Source of the DNA: Serratia ficaria
GTDB lineage: Bacteria > Pseudomonadota > Gammaproteobacteria > Enterobacterales > Enterobacteriaceae
Length of the DNA stretch: 64,000 bases
NCBI RefSeq assembly: GCF_900187015.1
Contig: NZ_LT906479.1
Location: forward strand, 4,650,001 to 4,714,000
Reading direction: 5' to 3'
A program made the translations under genes and the position numbers. The first letter of the stretch is position 1, and every line of letters starts with the position of its first letter. The notes beneath the pieces were generated by a model. It was not told the DNA's origin, did not search any database, and saw only the letters and a program-made list of their open reading frames with translations. Below, one piece after another: positions 1 through 11,149 of this stretch.

Positions 1-1223
1 GTGGTGGAGAACACGAACTTGCCGGAGGTGATGTCCACCTGCCCGCCGCCAAAGTTCGGCGCATACAGGCCGTACTCCACGCTGGCGATGATCTCTTCCG
101 GCGTCGATTTGCCCGCCAGCAGGTAGGTATTGGTCATGCGCGGCATCGGCAGATGCGCGTAAGACTCGCGGCGGCCGTTGCCGGTCGGCGGCACGCCCAT
201 CAGGCGCGCGTTGAGCTTATCCTGCATGTAGCCTTTCAAAATGCCGTTTTCGATCAGCACGTTGTATTGGCCCGGCACGCCTTCGTCGTCGATGGCCAGC
301 GAACCGCGGCGCCCCTGCAGGGTGCCGTCGTCCACCACCGTGCACAGCTCGGAGGCCACCAGCTGACCCATCTGCCCGCTGAACACCGAGGTGCCGCGCC
401 GGTTGAAGTCGCCTTCCAGACCGTGCCCCACCGCCTCATGCAGCAGCACGCCCGGCCAGCCCGCGCCCAGCACCACCGGCATGTTGCCGGCCGGCGCCGC
501 CACGGCGCTCAGGTTGACCAACGCCATGCGCACCGCTTCTTTGGCGTAGGCGTCGGCGCGCACTTCGCCGTCGACGCTTTCCAGAAAATAGTCATAGCCG
601 AAACGGCCGCCGCCGCCGCTGGCGCCGCGTTCGCGCTTGCCGTCCTGCTCCACCAGCACGCTGACGGACAGGCGCACCAGCGGGCGCACGTCCGCCGCCA
701 GCGTGCCGTCGGTGGCCGCGACCAGTATCTGTTCGTAGACGCCGGTGATGCTGGCGCTGACTTCCTGCACCCGTTTATCGGCCTCACGGGCAACCTTGTC
801 AACACGGTGCAGCAGGGCGATTTTCTCTTCGCGCGGCAGGCTCTGCAGCGGGTCGAGCAGCGGGTACAGCGCCTGATGGCTGATTTCGCCCAGGGTATGC
901 GCCCGGCCGTTACCGCTGTCGCGCACGATGCTGCGCGCCGCCTGGGCGCTTTGCTGCAGCGCGTTCAGGGTGATCTGATCGGCATAGGCGAAACCGGTCT
1001 TCTCGCCGCTGACCGCGCGCACCCCAACCCCCTGATCGATATTGTAGGAACCATCCTTGATGATGCCGTCCTCAATCACCCAGGCTTCGTGATAGCTGGA
1101 CTGAAAATAGAGGTCGGCATAATCGAGGCGGCGTTCTGCCAGTTGACCCAACACCCTGTGCAGGTCTTGATGACTCAGCTTATTCGCAGCGAGTAACTGC
1201 TCACTGACAAACGTCAGGCTCAT
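1..1223 (-). CDS. tldD: metalloprotease subunit TldD (3' end cut by window)
   Basis: TldD pairs with TldE (PmbA) in a cytosolic metalloprotease that trims unfolded peptides, for example in microcin B17 maturation and CcdA turnover. About 407 residues from the N-terminus are present. The E. coli protein has about 481, so roughly the last 70 residues, including the C-terminal cysteine reported as a metal ligand, lie outside the window. The zinc-binding HEAVGH motif (HExxxH) is visible at bases 430-450, near residue 262. The N-terminus [11 protein letters not shown] fits the family start. The gene follows the nitrilase-like gene by 7 bases, so both are probably cotranscribed with yhdP. Recognition is from family resemblance and conserved gene order. 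Confidence 0.97.
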   Translation of the reverse strand, partial: MSLTFVSEQLLAANKLSHQDLHRVLGQLAERRLDYADLYFQSSYHEAWVIEDGIIKDGSYNIDQGVGVRAVSGEKTGFAYADQITLNALQQSAQAARSIVRDSGNGRAHTLGEISHQALYPLLDPLQSLPREEKIALLHRVDKVAREADKRVQEVSASITGVYEQILVAATDGTLAADVRPLVRLSVSVLVEQDGKRERGASGGGGRFGYDYFLESVDGEVRADAYAKEAVRMALVNLSAVAAPAGNMPVVLGAGWPGVLLHEAVGHGLEGDFNRRGTSVFSGQMGQLVASELCTVVDDGTLQGRRGSLAIDDEGVPGQYNVLIENGILKGYMQDKLNARLMGVPPTGNGRRESYAHLPMPRMTNTYLLAGKSTPEEIIASVEYGLYAPNFGGGQVDITSGKFVFST

Positions 1224-1230
1224 AATTTTT

Positions 1231-2091
1231 TCACTCTTCATTGGAGGATATCGGGTCAGACGGCGCAATCAGCGACGTCTGGAATCTGTTGTGCCGCAGC
1301 ACCGGCATCTGCTCGCGGACGGTCTGCAGGCCGGCGCTGTCCACGCGCACCTTCAGCGCCGCCACCGCGTCGGCGTTTTCGGCCAGCACCTTGCCCCAGC
1401 CGTCGACGGCCAGCGTATGGCCCCAGGTGCGGCGCGTCGGCCCATGGCGGCCCACCTGCGCCGGCGCCAGGATCATGCACTGGTTTTCAATCGCTCTGGC
1501 GCGCAGCAAGATCTCCCAGTGCGCCTCGCCGGTGACCCGGGTAAAGGCCGCCGGCACCGATATCAGCTCGGCGCCCTGCGCCCGCAGCGCCTGGAACAGC
1601 GCCGGGAAACGCAGATCGTAGCATATCGTCATGCCCAACCGCCCGACCGGCGTGTCCACCACCGTCAGGTGTTGCCCGTGCTGATAAGTGTCCGACTCGC
1701 GGTAATGGCCGTGGCTGTCGCGAATGTCCACATCGAACATATGCAGCTTGTCGTAGCGCGCGCGGATCTCGCCCCGATCGTCGAACAGCAGGCTGCTGGT
1801 GGTGATCAGCGCCGGATTTTCCCGGCTGACCAACGGCATCGAACCGACCAGCAGCCACACGCCATAGCGGCGCGCCATCTCGCGCACCGCGTTCTGCAGC
1901 GGGCCGTCGCCCTGAGTTTCCGCGTGTTCGCGGTAAGCGGCGGAGTTGGCGAACAGCAGCGCGTTCTCCGGCGTCATGACCAGTTTTACCCCGGCATTGA
2001 GCTGCTTGATCTGCTGTTCAATCTGGGCCAGGTTATCGCGCACCCGATCGCCGCTGCACAGCTGTAACAACGCAACGTTAGCATTTCTCAT
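1231..2091 (-). CDS. carbon-nitrogen hydrolase, probable deaminated glutathione amidase (Nit1 type)
   Basis: This 286-residue nitrilase-superfamily protein has the full Glu-Lys-Cys catalytic triad: E42 in TPENALL, K115 in YDKLHMF and C157 in TICYDLRFP. The family hydrolyses C-N bonds of amides. The Nit1 branch repairs deaminated glutathione, a side product of transaminases, and I infer that role here from motif style and length only. The ATG overlaps the yhdP stop codon by four bases (ATGA), so translation is probably coupled to yhdP, and tldD starts 7 bases downstream. As far as I recall, E. coli K-12 has no gene between yhdP and tldD, while Yersinia and Serratia carry this extra one. Other omega-amidase-like substrates cannot be excluded. 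Confidence 0.88.
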   Translation of the reverse strand: MRNANVALLQLCSGDRVRDNLAQIEQQIKQLNAGVKLVMTPENALLFANSAAYREHAETQGDGPLQNAVREMARRYGVWLLVGSMPLVSRENPALITTSSLLFDDRGEIRARYDKLHMFDVDIRDSHGHYRESDTYQHGQHLTVVDTPVGRLGMTICYDLRFPALFQALRAQGAELISVPAAFTRVTGEAHWEILLRARAIENQCMILAPAQVGRHGPTRRTWGHTLAVDGWGKVLAENADAVAALKVRVDSAGLQTVREQMPVLRHNRFQTSLIAPSDPISSNEE

Positions 2092-5000
2092 GACGCCTTA
2101 TCCTCCTTTGGCTTACGCAGGACCTCGTTGATCTTCGGCTGGTCCAGATCGCCGCTGATATGGTAACGAATCAGCGAAATCTTGTTCCACAGCGGCCCCA
2201 GCACCTGCGAGGCGGCAAACACCGCCGCGCCGACGATCGGGTTGATGACAAACGCCGTGGCCACGCCGACGGTGGCCGAAATTTCCGGCGCCACCACCGC
2301 TTCCATGTCGATCCGCCGGCGCGCCAGATCGATCTGGCCGCTCATGGCGATATCCGCCGCCAATCCGTCAACCAACAGGTTATCGGTATGCATTATGCCA
2401 TCTTTCAGCCATGCGGTGCTGCGGATGGAGTCAAAGTAAAAGCCTTTGCCGAAGGTATCGCTGAAATCAAACTGCAGCTTGCGCAGCAAGGCGTCGAAAC
2501 TCACCAGCCGCAGCAACTGCCCGGCGCGGCCGCCGCCGATGCTGTCGATCTCGCCTTTGCCCATTTTCACCTGCAGCGCGCCGCTGAGGCTGTTGATCTG
2601 CGGCTGCCACGGCGCGCCGCGCCAGTACAGATCGAAGTCCACATCATAAGGCGCGCCCTTCAGCGGCGTGGTGATGCCGAAGAAGGCGGCGGTTTCGTCA
2701 ATCTTGCCGCCCAGCAGCTTGCCTTTCAGCGAGCTGCGCTCCTCCTGCGCGTTCTGCTTCCACAGGCCGCTGGCGGTCATGCGCCCCTTGCCGGTGTCGA
2801 TCAGGCCATGTTCCAGCGTCAGGGTATCGCCCTTGTTGGCCAGATCGGCCTCGACCTTGCCGAGGTTTTGCCCCAGCACCCAGCATGACCGGCAGCGCAG
2901 CATCAGCGAAGGCCAGTCGCGGAAAGAGACCTTGTCCGCCGGCCCCTGCGGGCTGGCCGCCGCCGGCGCGCTCTTGCCGTCGGCGAACTGCGGATTGTAA
3001 TAGAGATAGTTGATATCGGCGCGCCACGGGCCGCGGTCCGCCACCCGCAGGCTGCCGTCCACTTCATCGCCCTTGGCGCTCACCCGCGTGCCGCCGAGCT
3101 GCTTTTCGGCCGACAGCTTCAGATTATGCCAGGCCTGGCCGCCCAACAGCAGCTGCGGCGTGTTCAGCGCCACGGTGGTCGGGAAGCTGAAGCCGCCCAC
3201 CTGGCCGGAACCGCCGCCCTGCTTCAACGCCGGCGCCAGCAGCGCCAGCCACTTCTCGCCGTCCAGCGGCGGCAGATTGAGGGTCAGCGACTGGCTGGCC
3301 GGCAGCGGCGGCGTGCCGTTGCCGGCGGTTTGCCATGCGGCGCGCGCCAGCGTCACCTGCTTTTTGGCAAACAGCCATTCACTGTTGAAATGATTTTGCT
3401 TGCCTGCGTTGCCGGTCAGCATGAAACCGTTCAGGCCGCCTTTGACCTTGACGCTCAGCGGCAGCGCTTCACCGGCCGGTTTATCCAGCGGTGGTGGTAA
3501 GTGACTGCTCACTTTCTTTAGGTCCGCATCGACGCCGATATCATAACTGGCCGAGCCCTGATGCGGCAGCACGATGGCGACCTGGCTCTGCCAGGGGGCG
3601 CTGCCGCCGAGCTGGTCGGCCACGGCCTGCGGCAGACCGGGGAATTTGGCCGGCTGCCAGTCGGCTTTCAGGCCCACGTTGACCTTGTAGTCGCGCTCGC
3701 CTTCCTGAGTATTGAAGTTCACCGCGATCGGCTGCCCGAACCAGTTGCCCGACAGGGTATCGCTCTGCAGATTGCCGTTGTCGAAGCGGAACTTGCCGTT
3801 CAGCTTCTGCAGCTCGCTGCCGATCGGTTTAACCAACAGTGAGTTGTTGTTCAACGCCACTTCACCGGTGGCGCGCACCTGCTCGCCGTTCAGGGGGATA
3901 TCGAGATGTAAGCGCCCACTGACATCGCCGCCGATCTGCAGCTCGTCCAGCGCCGCGCCGAGCGAATCATGCAGCGGCGTCTGTTTGAAGTAGTCGTGAA
4001 CCTCGGAACCGGCGCCCGCCACCTCGGCGTCTATCAGCAGCCGCTCCTTCAGGTAGTCCGGGATCGCCGCGCTGACGTTTTTGCCGTCGACCTTGCCCAG
4101 CCGGGTCTGCGGCGCATGCATCCACAGCCCTTCGTTGGCGAAGTCGAGGTCGATCGCCAGGTCGGTCAGCGCCGGCCAGCCCGGCTGGAACTGGAAGGTC
4201 GCATGGCGCAGTGGAACGAACACCTCAAACTGGCCCTCTTTTTTGCGGTACGGGAAATGCTTTGGATCGCCGGAGTAGATCAACGTGGCGTTATCCACCT
4301 GGCCGCCCTGAATGGCGCCGCTGAGGTAGTCCACCAGGTGTTTGCCCATCAGCGGTTCCGGGAAGTAGCGCCAGGCTTGCGCGCCGTCATACAGGCGGAT
4401 GCCCGCCAGGATGCTCAGCCAGGGGTCGCCCTTGGCCGGCTGACGGTAGCTGAAGTCGCCGTTGACCCACAGCGATTTGGCCTTGACATCCAGCCCCTTG
4501 CTCGCCAGTTCCCAGCCCTGGTCGTTATAACGCCAGCTCAGCGCGCCGCGCGCGCTGCTGACTTCCAGCGGCGCACGGAACATATCGCCATAGGGCAGCG
4601 TGCTGCCGTCGAGGCCCAGCGTCAGCCGGCCATCCTCCACCCCGCCGCTCAGCGCGCCGGAAAAGCGATCGACGCCCGGCAGCAACTGCCAGCGCTGCCA
4701 GCTGACATCTTGCCACAGGGCCTGGAAGCGGGTCTTTTCCGGCTGTTTCAGCGGGATGTCCAGCGCCAGCGCCTCGAGTTTCCCCTGCGGCTGCAGATCG
4801 TTCCAGCGCTCCAGCAGCGCCGGGCTGAGGAACGAGAAGGTCGGCAGCAGCGCAGACAGACGTTCGAGCTGAATATCCGTGGCGCGCACCCGCAGCTCTT
4901 CATTCTGGCCCGGCCCCATAAATTCGGTGTTTTCCGGCAGCCACAGCGCCGAGAGCATGCCCTGCGGCCAGGCTTGCCCATCGGTGCTCAACCGCAGCTG

Positions 5001-5900
5001 CGGCACGTCTATTTGCCAGCCGGTCCCCTGCCGCCGCGCCGACAGCGCCAGGTTATCCACGTCCAGCCGATGCTGCGCGGCCCCTTCGCCCCAGTTGGCC
5101 GCGCCCTGCTTCAACAGCGCATGGCCGCCGGCTATCTCGCCGTTTTGCACCTGCAGCCAGGCCGCCAGGCTGAAGTCGGCGCTTTCCAGCCCGGTATTGG
5201 CGCGCAGCCAGCGGGTGAACCAGGGTTTCATGTCGATGTTGTCGGCCTGCAGATAGACCGTGCCGGTATCCAATAGCCCCCGGTTATCGCGCAGATCCAT
5301 GCGCAGCTGCACCACGCCGTGCTGGCCGTTCAGCGTCGACAGCCCGAGCTGCCCTTCGGCGCGGTGGCGATCGCGGCGGTTAAGCCAGGTCAGCTGCGGG
5401 ATTTCAAATTCGGCGCGCGCGCCGGCGGGCGTCAGGAACGAGATGCGGCTGTCGCGCAGGTCGAAATGATCCAGCTGGCGCAGCAGCAGGTCGCTGATCC
5501 TGCCCGGCTCAATGGCGCTGCCCTGGTGGTCGTCACCGCCGAGCGTAGCGTTCAGATCGAGTTGGAATTGGTAAAAGGTGAGATCGCGAAACTGCCAACG
5601 CCAGTGCAGCAGCGATTGCCACACGTCCAGCGCCAGCGTCACGCGTTCGATATGCAGATTGCTCTTCGGCAGCGCGGCGCGCACGTTGCGCATTTCAAGC
5701 CGCGGGCCGAAGGTTTCCCAACTGCCCTGCATGAAATCGACCTGAACGGGCACGCCGGAGAGGCTTTCCGCCTTCGCCAGCAGCTGGGGGCGGTAATCGT
5801 TCAGTTTAGGCAGCACCAGGCGCAGCCCGCTGATCAGCAACGCCACAATAACTATCAGAGTGGCGCCTGTTGCTAACAGGATCCCAGGCAGTCGCCTCAC
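2088..5900 (-). CDS. yhdP: AsmA-like inner-membrane protein YhdP (lipid transport)
   Basis: YhdP is one of the large AsmA-like proteins (TamB, YhdP, YdbH) that bridge the periplasm and move phospholipid from the inner to the outer membrane. The N-terminus has one membrane anchor (about residues 5-27, rich in L, I and V) followed by a very long beta-rich region. The last 300 residues hold the AsmA-type C-terminal domain. I choose the GTG at 5900 (VRRLPGILLATG), which aligns with the E. coli start and has AAGGAGAA just upstream. A start 30 bases further up would add ten residues with no family support. The length of 1270 residues is normal. It follows rng by 89 bases and overlaps the nitrilase-like gene by four. 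Confidence 0.96.
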   Translation of the reverse strand: MRRLPGILLATGATLIVIVALLISGLRLVLPKLNDYRPQLLAKAESLSGVPVQVDFMQGSWETFGPRLEMRNVRAALPKSNLHIERVTLALDVWQSLLHWRWQFRDLTFYQFQLDLNATLGGDDHQGSAIEPGRISDLLLRQLDHFDLRDSRISFLTPAGARAEFEIPQLTWLNRRDRHRAEGQLGLSTLNGQHGVVQLRMDLRDNRGLLDTGTVYLQADNIDMKPWFTRWLRANTGLESADFSLAAWLQVQNGEIAGGHALLKQGAANWGEGAAQHRLDVDNLALSARRQGTGWQIDVPQLRLSTDGQAWPQGMLSALWLPENTEFMGPGQNEELRVRATDIQLERLSALLPTFSFLSPALLERWNDLQPQGKLEALALDIPLKQPEKTRFQALWQDVSWQRWQLLPGVDRFSGALSGGVEDGRLTLGLDGSTLPYGDMFRAPLEVSSARGALSWRYNDQGWELASKGLDVKAKSLWVNGDFSYRQPAKGDPWLSILAGIRLYDGAQAWRYFPEPLMGKHLVDYLSGAIQGGQVDNATLIYSGDPKHFPYRKKEGQFEVFVPLRHATFQFQPGWPALTDLAIDLDFANEGLWMHAPQTRLGKVDGKNVSAAIPDYLKERLLIDAEVAGAGSEVHDYFKQTPLHDSLGAALDELQIGGDVSGRLHLDIPLNGEQVRATGEVALNNNSLLVKPIGSELQKLNGKFRFDNGNLQSDTLSGNWFGQPIAVNFNTQEGERDYKVNVGLKADWQPAKFPGLPQAVADQLGGSAPWQSQVAIVLPHQGSASYDIGVDADLKKVSSHLPPPLDKPAGEALPLSVKVKGGLNGFMLTGNAGKQNHFNSEWLFAKKQVTLARAAWQTAGNGTPPLPASQSLTLNLPPLDGEKWLALLAPALKQGGGSGQVGGFSFPTTVALNTPQLLLGGQAWHNLKLSAEKQLGGTRVSAKGDEVDGSLRVADRGPWRADINYLYYNPQFADGKSAPAAASPQGPADKVSFRDWPSLMLRCRSCWVLGQNLGKVEADLANKGDTLTLEHGLIDTGKGRMTASGLWKQNAQEERSSLKGKLLGGKIDETAAFFGITTPLKGAPYDVDFDLYWRGAPWQPQINSLSGALQVKMGKGEIDSIGGGRAGQLLRLVSFDALLRKLQFDFSDTFGKGFYFDSIRSTAWLKDGIMHTDNLLVDGLAADIAMSGQIDLARRRIDMEAVVAPEISATVGVATAFVINPIVGAAVFAASQVLGPLWNKISLIRYHISGDLDQPKINEVLRKPKEDKAS

Positions 5901-5989
5901 GCAGTTCTCCTTGCTTCCGCTGCCTGGCAACGGGAATATCTATGCACTGACGGGCCCGGTACGCCGGACCCTTACCGATGTCGGACGGG

Positions 5990-7459
5990 TTACATCATGA
6001 CGACGTCGAACTGCTCCTGGCTGTACAAGGGTTCGATCTGCACCTTCACCTGTTTGCCCACGAAGATCTCCACTTCCGCCAGCGCATGCGACTCTTCGCT
6101 CTTCAGCGCTTCGCCGACCGCCGCCGAGGCGTACACCAGGAAACGATCGGAATCGTAGGCATGATGCACGCGCACGATTTCGCGCAGGATTTCGTAGCAC
6201 ACGGTTTCCACCGTTTTCACGGTGCCGCGTCCATTGCAGGTAGGACAATCGCGGCACAGCACATGTTCAATGCTTTCCCGCGTCCGTTTACGCGTCATTT
6301 CCACTAAGCCTAGCTGAGAGAAGCCGTTGATCGTGGTTTTTACCCGATCTTTACTCAGCGCCTGCTCCAGCGAGTGCAGCACCCGGCGGCGATGCTCCTC
6401 GTTATTCATATCGATAAAGTCGATGATGATAATGCCGCCCAGGTTGCGCAGCCGCAGCTGGCGGGCGATGGCCTGGGTCGCCTCGATATTGGTGTTGAAA
6501 ATGGTTTCGTCGAGGTTGCGGTGGCCGACGAAGGCGCCGGTATTGATATCGACGGTGGTCATCGCTTCGGTTTGATCGATGATCAGGTAACCGCCGGATT
6601 TCAGCTCCACCTTGCGCTCCAGCGCACGCTGGATCTCGTTTTCCACGTCGTAAAGATCGAAAATCGGCTGGCTGCCGGTGTACAGCTCCAGCTTGCTGGT
6701 GATGTCCGGAATGTATTCGCCGGTGAACTCCACCAACAGATCGTGGGTCAGCCGCGAATCGACGCGGATGCGATCCAGCGCCGCGCCGGCGAAGTCGCGC
6801 AGGATGCGCTGCGCCAGCGCCAGCTCGCCATACAGCTTATATTTGGTTTGGTTGCGTTTTTTACGCTCCATCACCTTGGTCCACAGGCGCTTGAGGAAGG
6901 CGGCGTCCTGCGCCAGCTCTTCTTCGCCGATGCCTTCCGCCGCGGTGCGGATGATGAACCCGCCCAGTTCGTCGCAGTAAGCGGCGACGGTGTTCTTCAG
7001 GCGCTCGCGCTCGGCTTCGCTTTCAATGCGCTGCGATACCCCGACGTGCGCCGCGCCCGGCATAAACACCAGGTAACGCGAAGGCAGGGTGATGTCGGTG
7101 GTCAGGCGCGCGCCCTTGGTGCCGAGCGGATCCTTCACCACCTGCACCATCAGGTCCTGCCCCTGGCGCACCAGTTCGGCGATGTCGCGCACGTGGAAGT
7201 TCTTTTGCTCATCGCCGGCCACGCATTCGGTATGCGGCATGATGTCGGAGGCATGCAGGAAGGCGGCCTTGTCCAGGCCGATATCGACGAACGCCGCCTG
7301 CATGCCCGGCAAGACGCGGCTGACGCGCCCCTTGTATATATTGCCGACGATGCCGCGTTTGGATTCGCGTTCGATATGGATCTCTTGCAGGATGCCGCCG
7401 TCGATATAGGCAACCCGCGTTTCAGACGGTGTGATATTAACCAGTAGCTCAGCTGTCAT
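5990..7459 (-). CDS. rng: ribonuclease G
   Basis: RNase G is the short paralogue of RNase E. It is an endonuclease that matures the 5' end of 16S rRNA and degrades some mRNAs. The 489-residue length equals the family norm. The sequence shows the N-terminal S1 RNA-binding region (GNIYKGRVSRVLPGMQAAFVDIG), the DNase-I-like catalytic part with the metal-binding aspartates in TVDINTGAF and IIIDFIDM, and the zinc-link CPTCNGRG toward the C-terminus. It lacks the long degradosome scaffold of RNase E. The start MTAELLVNITPSETR matches E. coli. The maf gene ends 38 bases upstream and yhdP starts 89 bases downstream, so a common operon from mreB onward is likely. Confidence 0.98.
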   Translation of the reverse strand: MTAELLVNITPSETRVAYIDGGILQEIHIERESKRGIVGNIYKGRVSRVLPGMQAAFVDIGLDKAAFLHASDIMPHTECVAGDEQKNFHVRDIAELVRQGQDLMVQVVKDPLGTKGARLTTDITLPSRYLVFMPGAAHVGVSQRIESEAERERLKNTVAAYCDELGGFIIRTAAEGIGEEELAQDAAFLKRLWTKVMERKKRNQTKYKLYGELALAQRILRDFAGAALDRIRVDSRLTHDLLVEFTGEYIPDITSKLELYTGSQPIFDLYDVENEIQRALERKVELKSGGYLIIDQTEAMTTVDINTGAFVGHRNLDETIFNTNIEATQAIARQLRLRNLGGIIIIDFIDMNNEEHRRRVLHSLEQALSKDRVKTTINGFSQLGLVEMTRKRTRESIEHVLCRDCPTCNGRGTVKTVETVCYEILREIVRVHHAYDSDRFLVYASAAVGEALKSEESHALAEVEIFVGKQVKVQIEPLYSQEQFDVVMM

Positions 7460-7497
7460 GCCTTCTCCTCAGAGCCGGTCGATAATGGCAGCGCCCA

Positions 7498-8088
7498 TCA
7501 ACCGGTTCTTACATCACGTAATGCGACAAAATTACTGAGCAGCTCATGTGTTTCGACCAGCGGCAGGCCCATCACCGCGTGATAACTCCCGGTTATCGTT
7601 CTGACGAAACAACCACCCTTTCCTTGAATTCCGTAGGCGCCCGCTTTATCCATCGGCTCGCCCGTTGCAATATAGTCGCGAATGTCCCGTTGGGACAGGT
7701 TGCGGAACGTCACGTCGGTCACCACCAGCTGGCACAGCACGTCATGGCGATCGGCGATCGCCACCGCGGTCATCACCTGATGCTGCCTGCCCGACAGCAT
7801 CGCCAGCATTTCCGCCGCATGCGCTTCATCGCGCGGCTTCTCCAGCACCCGCCCGTTGAGCACCACGATGGTATCGGCGCCCAGCACCGGCCGTTCCTGC
7901 GGCGCCAGCGCGACGCCCGCTTTGGCCTTGTCCTGCGCCAGGCGGCGCACGTAGGCTTCGGCGGCTTCGCCCTCTTGGCGCTGCTCTTCGGTATGCGTCA
8001 GCAAAATGTCAAACGACGCGCCCAGCAGGGTCAACAGTTCGCGTCGACGCGGAGAGCCGGAGGCCAGATAAAGCGCAGTCGAATTCAT
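7498..8088 (-). CDS. yhdE: Maf-family nucleoside triphosphate pyrophosphatase YhdE
   Basis: YhdE hydrolyses dTTP, UTP and modified pyrimidine nucleotides to monophosphates, a house-cleaning function linked to septation control. The 196 residues contain the Maf signature [12 protein letters not shown] at the N-terminus, the [11 protein letters not shown] segment and the [12 protein letters not shown] segment with conserved polar active-site residues. The ATG at 8088 gives the family N-terminus. It lies 10 bases after mreD, so it is probably read together with the mre genes. Other Maf paralogues such as YceF differ in substrate (m7GTP), but the neighbourhood mreD-yhdE-rng identifies this one. 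Confidence 0.95.
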   Translation of the reverse strand: MNSTALYLASGSPRRRELLTLLGASFDILLTHTEEQRQEGEAAEAYVRRLAQDKAKAGVALAPQERPVLGADTIVVLNGRVLEKPRDEAHAAEMLAMLSGRQHQVMTAVAIADRHDVLCQLVVTDVTFRNLSQRDIRDYIATGEPMDKAGAYGIQGKGGCFVRTITGSYHAVMGLPLVETHELLSNFVALRDVRTG

Positions 8089-8098
8089 TGATATACCC

Positions 8099-8587
8099 TT
8101 ACTGTACGGCGAACTGACGGCGAATCTTGCGCATCAGCAGGAACAACCACGGCCACAGAATGCCGTTTACCACACTACTCCAGAACACCTCCGGGCGGAA
8201 AGAGACGTTGATCACTAAAAACTCAGCCCAGAACACCACCACGTCCATCGCCAGCGACAGCAGCACCACGATCAGCGCCTGTTGCCACAGCGCCATATTG
8301 CGGAACAGCTGGAATTTGAACGCCACCAGATAGGCGATGATGCCCAGCCCCAGCGCGCGCACGCCGAGCGTGGAGCCGAGGATCAGGTCCATGATCAGCC
8401 CGAGCACGAAGCCGGTGCCGACGTTGACGCGGTGCGGCAGCGCCATCACCCAGTAAATCAGGATCAGCGCCAGCCAGGAGGGGCGGAACATGTAGATCTG
8501 TTCCGGCCACGGCATGATCTGCAGCACCAGCGCGACCAGGAATGACAGCCAGATGATCCAGCGCCCGTGGCTGCGGTAGCGATTCAT
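8099..8587 (-). CDS. mreD: rod shape-determining protein MreD
   Basis: MreD is an inner-membrane subunit of the elongasome that works with MreC, MreB, RodZ and the RodA-PBP2 peptidoglycan synthase. The 162-residue length is that of E. coli MreD. Several hydrophobic spans are visible ([72 protein letters not shown]), consistent with five or six membrane helices. Its ATG overlaps the mreC stop by four bases (ATGA), so translation is coupled to mreC. Confidence 0.97.
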   Translation of the reverse strand: MNRYRSHGRWIIWLSFLVALVLQIMPWPEQIYMFRPSWLALILIYWVMALPHRVNVGTGFVLGLIMDLILGSTLGVRALGLGIIAYLVAFKFQLFRNMALWQQALIVVLLSLAMDVVVFWAEFLVINVSFRPEVFWSSVVNGILWPWLFLLMRKIRRQFAVQ

Positions 8588-9597
8588 TGGGCGACTCCCG
8601 CAGTCGGCTGGGCCGGCGCGGCGGCCTGCGGCGATACGGCGCCGGTCGCCGGCGCCGGCAATGGCAGCTGCGGCCCTACGGCGTCGGCCGGCGGCAGCAC
8701 CTGCGGCATCATCTGCATCAGGCGCTCATTGGCCACCCGATGCACTTCGTCCGGCGGCAGCGGCATATCGCCGTTGCGGTCCGCGCCCCACAGCAACAGC
8801 AGATAGCGCAGGCGTTGCAGCCCGGCGGTCGGCCGCGCCTGGATCACGGTATAAGCGCGCTGGTTGTCCACCTTGACCGAAGACACCACCGCCACCGGAT
8901 AACCCTCCGGGAAGCGGCCGCCCAGGCCGGAGGTGACCAGCACGTCGCCCACGCGGATATCGGTGTTGTTCGGCAGATGCTCGAGCTGCAAATCGTCGGC
9001 GCAGCCGCTGCCCGCGGCGATCACCCGGATATCGTTGCGCAGCACCTGGATCGGCAGCGCGTGCGAGGCGTCGCAAATCAGCAGCACCCGGCTGGTGACC
9101 TTGGCCACCGCCACCACCTGGCCGACCACGCCCTTGTCGCTGATCACCGGCTGGCCTTCGTACACGCCGTTGTCCGAGCCTTTGTCGATCACCACCTGAT
9201 CGCTGTAGGGATCGGAGCCGGTGGAGATCACCTGGGTGACCATCTTGTGCTCATCCTGGCGCAGCGGCGAGCCGAGCAGTTCGCGCAGGCGGGCGTTTTC
9301 CTGCTTGAATTGGCCAAGAAGAAGGACATCGCTGTTTTTCAGCAGCAGTTCCTGCCGCAGAGCGCGGTTTTCCAGCTCCAGCTGTTGGCGGGTGGCCAGC
9401 GTATCCGACACGCTGTCCAAAACTTTACGCGGCCCATTGGCCAAAAAATAGAAAGGACTGACGGCGGTGTCCATGTAGTTGCGTATCTTCACGAACGTAC
9501 CGAGCCGGCTGTCGGCAACGATCAGGCCAATGGCCGCGATCACCGCCAAAAAAAGTCGCAGTTGCAGGGAAGGCCCCCTGCTAAAAATCGGCTTCAT
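8584..9597 (-). CDS. mreC: rod shape-determining protein MreC
   Basis: MreC is a bitopic protein whose periplasmic part activates PBP2 in the elongasome. The 337 residues show an N-terminal membrane helix ([16 protein letters not shown]), a coiled-coil stretch (residues about 65-110, [18 protein letters not shown]) and the beta-barrel core ([26 protein letters not shown]). The C-terminal tail of about 60 residues is rich in Pro and Ala and of low complexity, as in other enterics. The gene sits 94 bases after mreB and overlaps mreD. Confidence 0.97.
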   Translation of the reverse strand: MKPIFSRGPSLQLRLFLAVIAAIGLIVADSRLGTFVKIRNYMDTAVSPFYFLANGPRKVLDSVSDTLATRQQLELENRALRQELLLKNSDVLLLGQFKQENARLRELLGSPLRQDEHKMVTQVISTGSDPYSDQVVIDKGSDNGVYEGQPVISDKGVVGQVVAVAKVTSRVLLICDASHALPIQVLRNDIRVIAAGSGCADDLQLEHLPNNTDIRVGDVLVTSGLGGRFPEGYPVAVVSSVKVDNQRAYTVIQARPTAGLQRLRYLLLLWGADRNGDMPLPPDEVHRVANERLMQMMPQVLPPADAVGPQLPLPAPATGAVSPQAAAPAQPTAGVAQ

Positions 9598-9691
9598 AAA
9601 TTATGCGAGTTCCTCGACAACAGAAAGAGGAACCGTACCCGATTCTCGCTTTGCGCATTCATCCGATACGATTCCTCCTTCCAGGGGCTGA

Positions 9692-11149
<1,458 letters not shown>

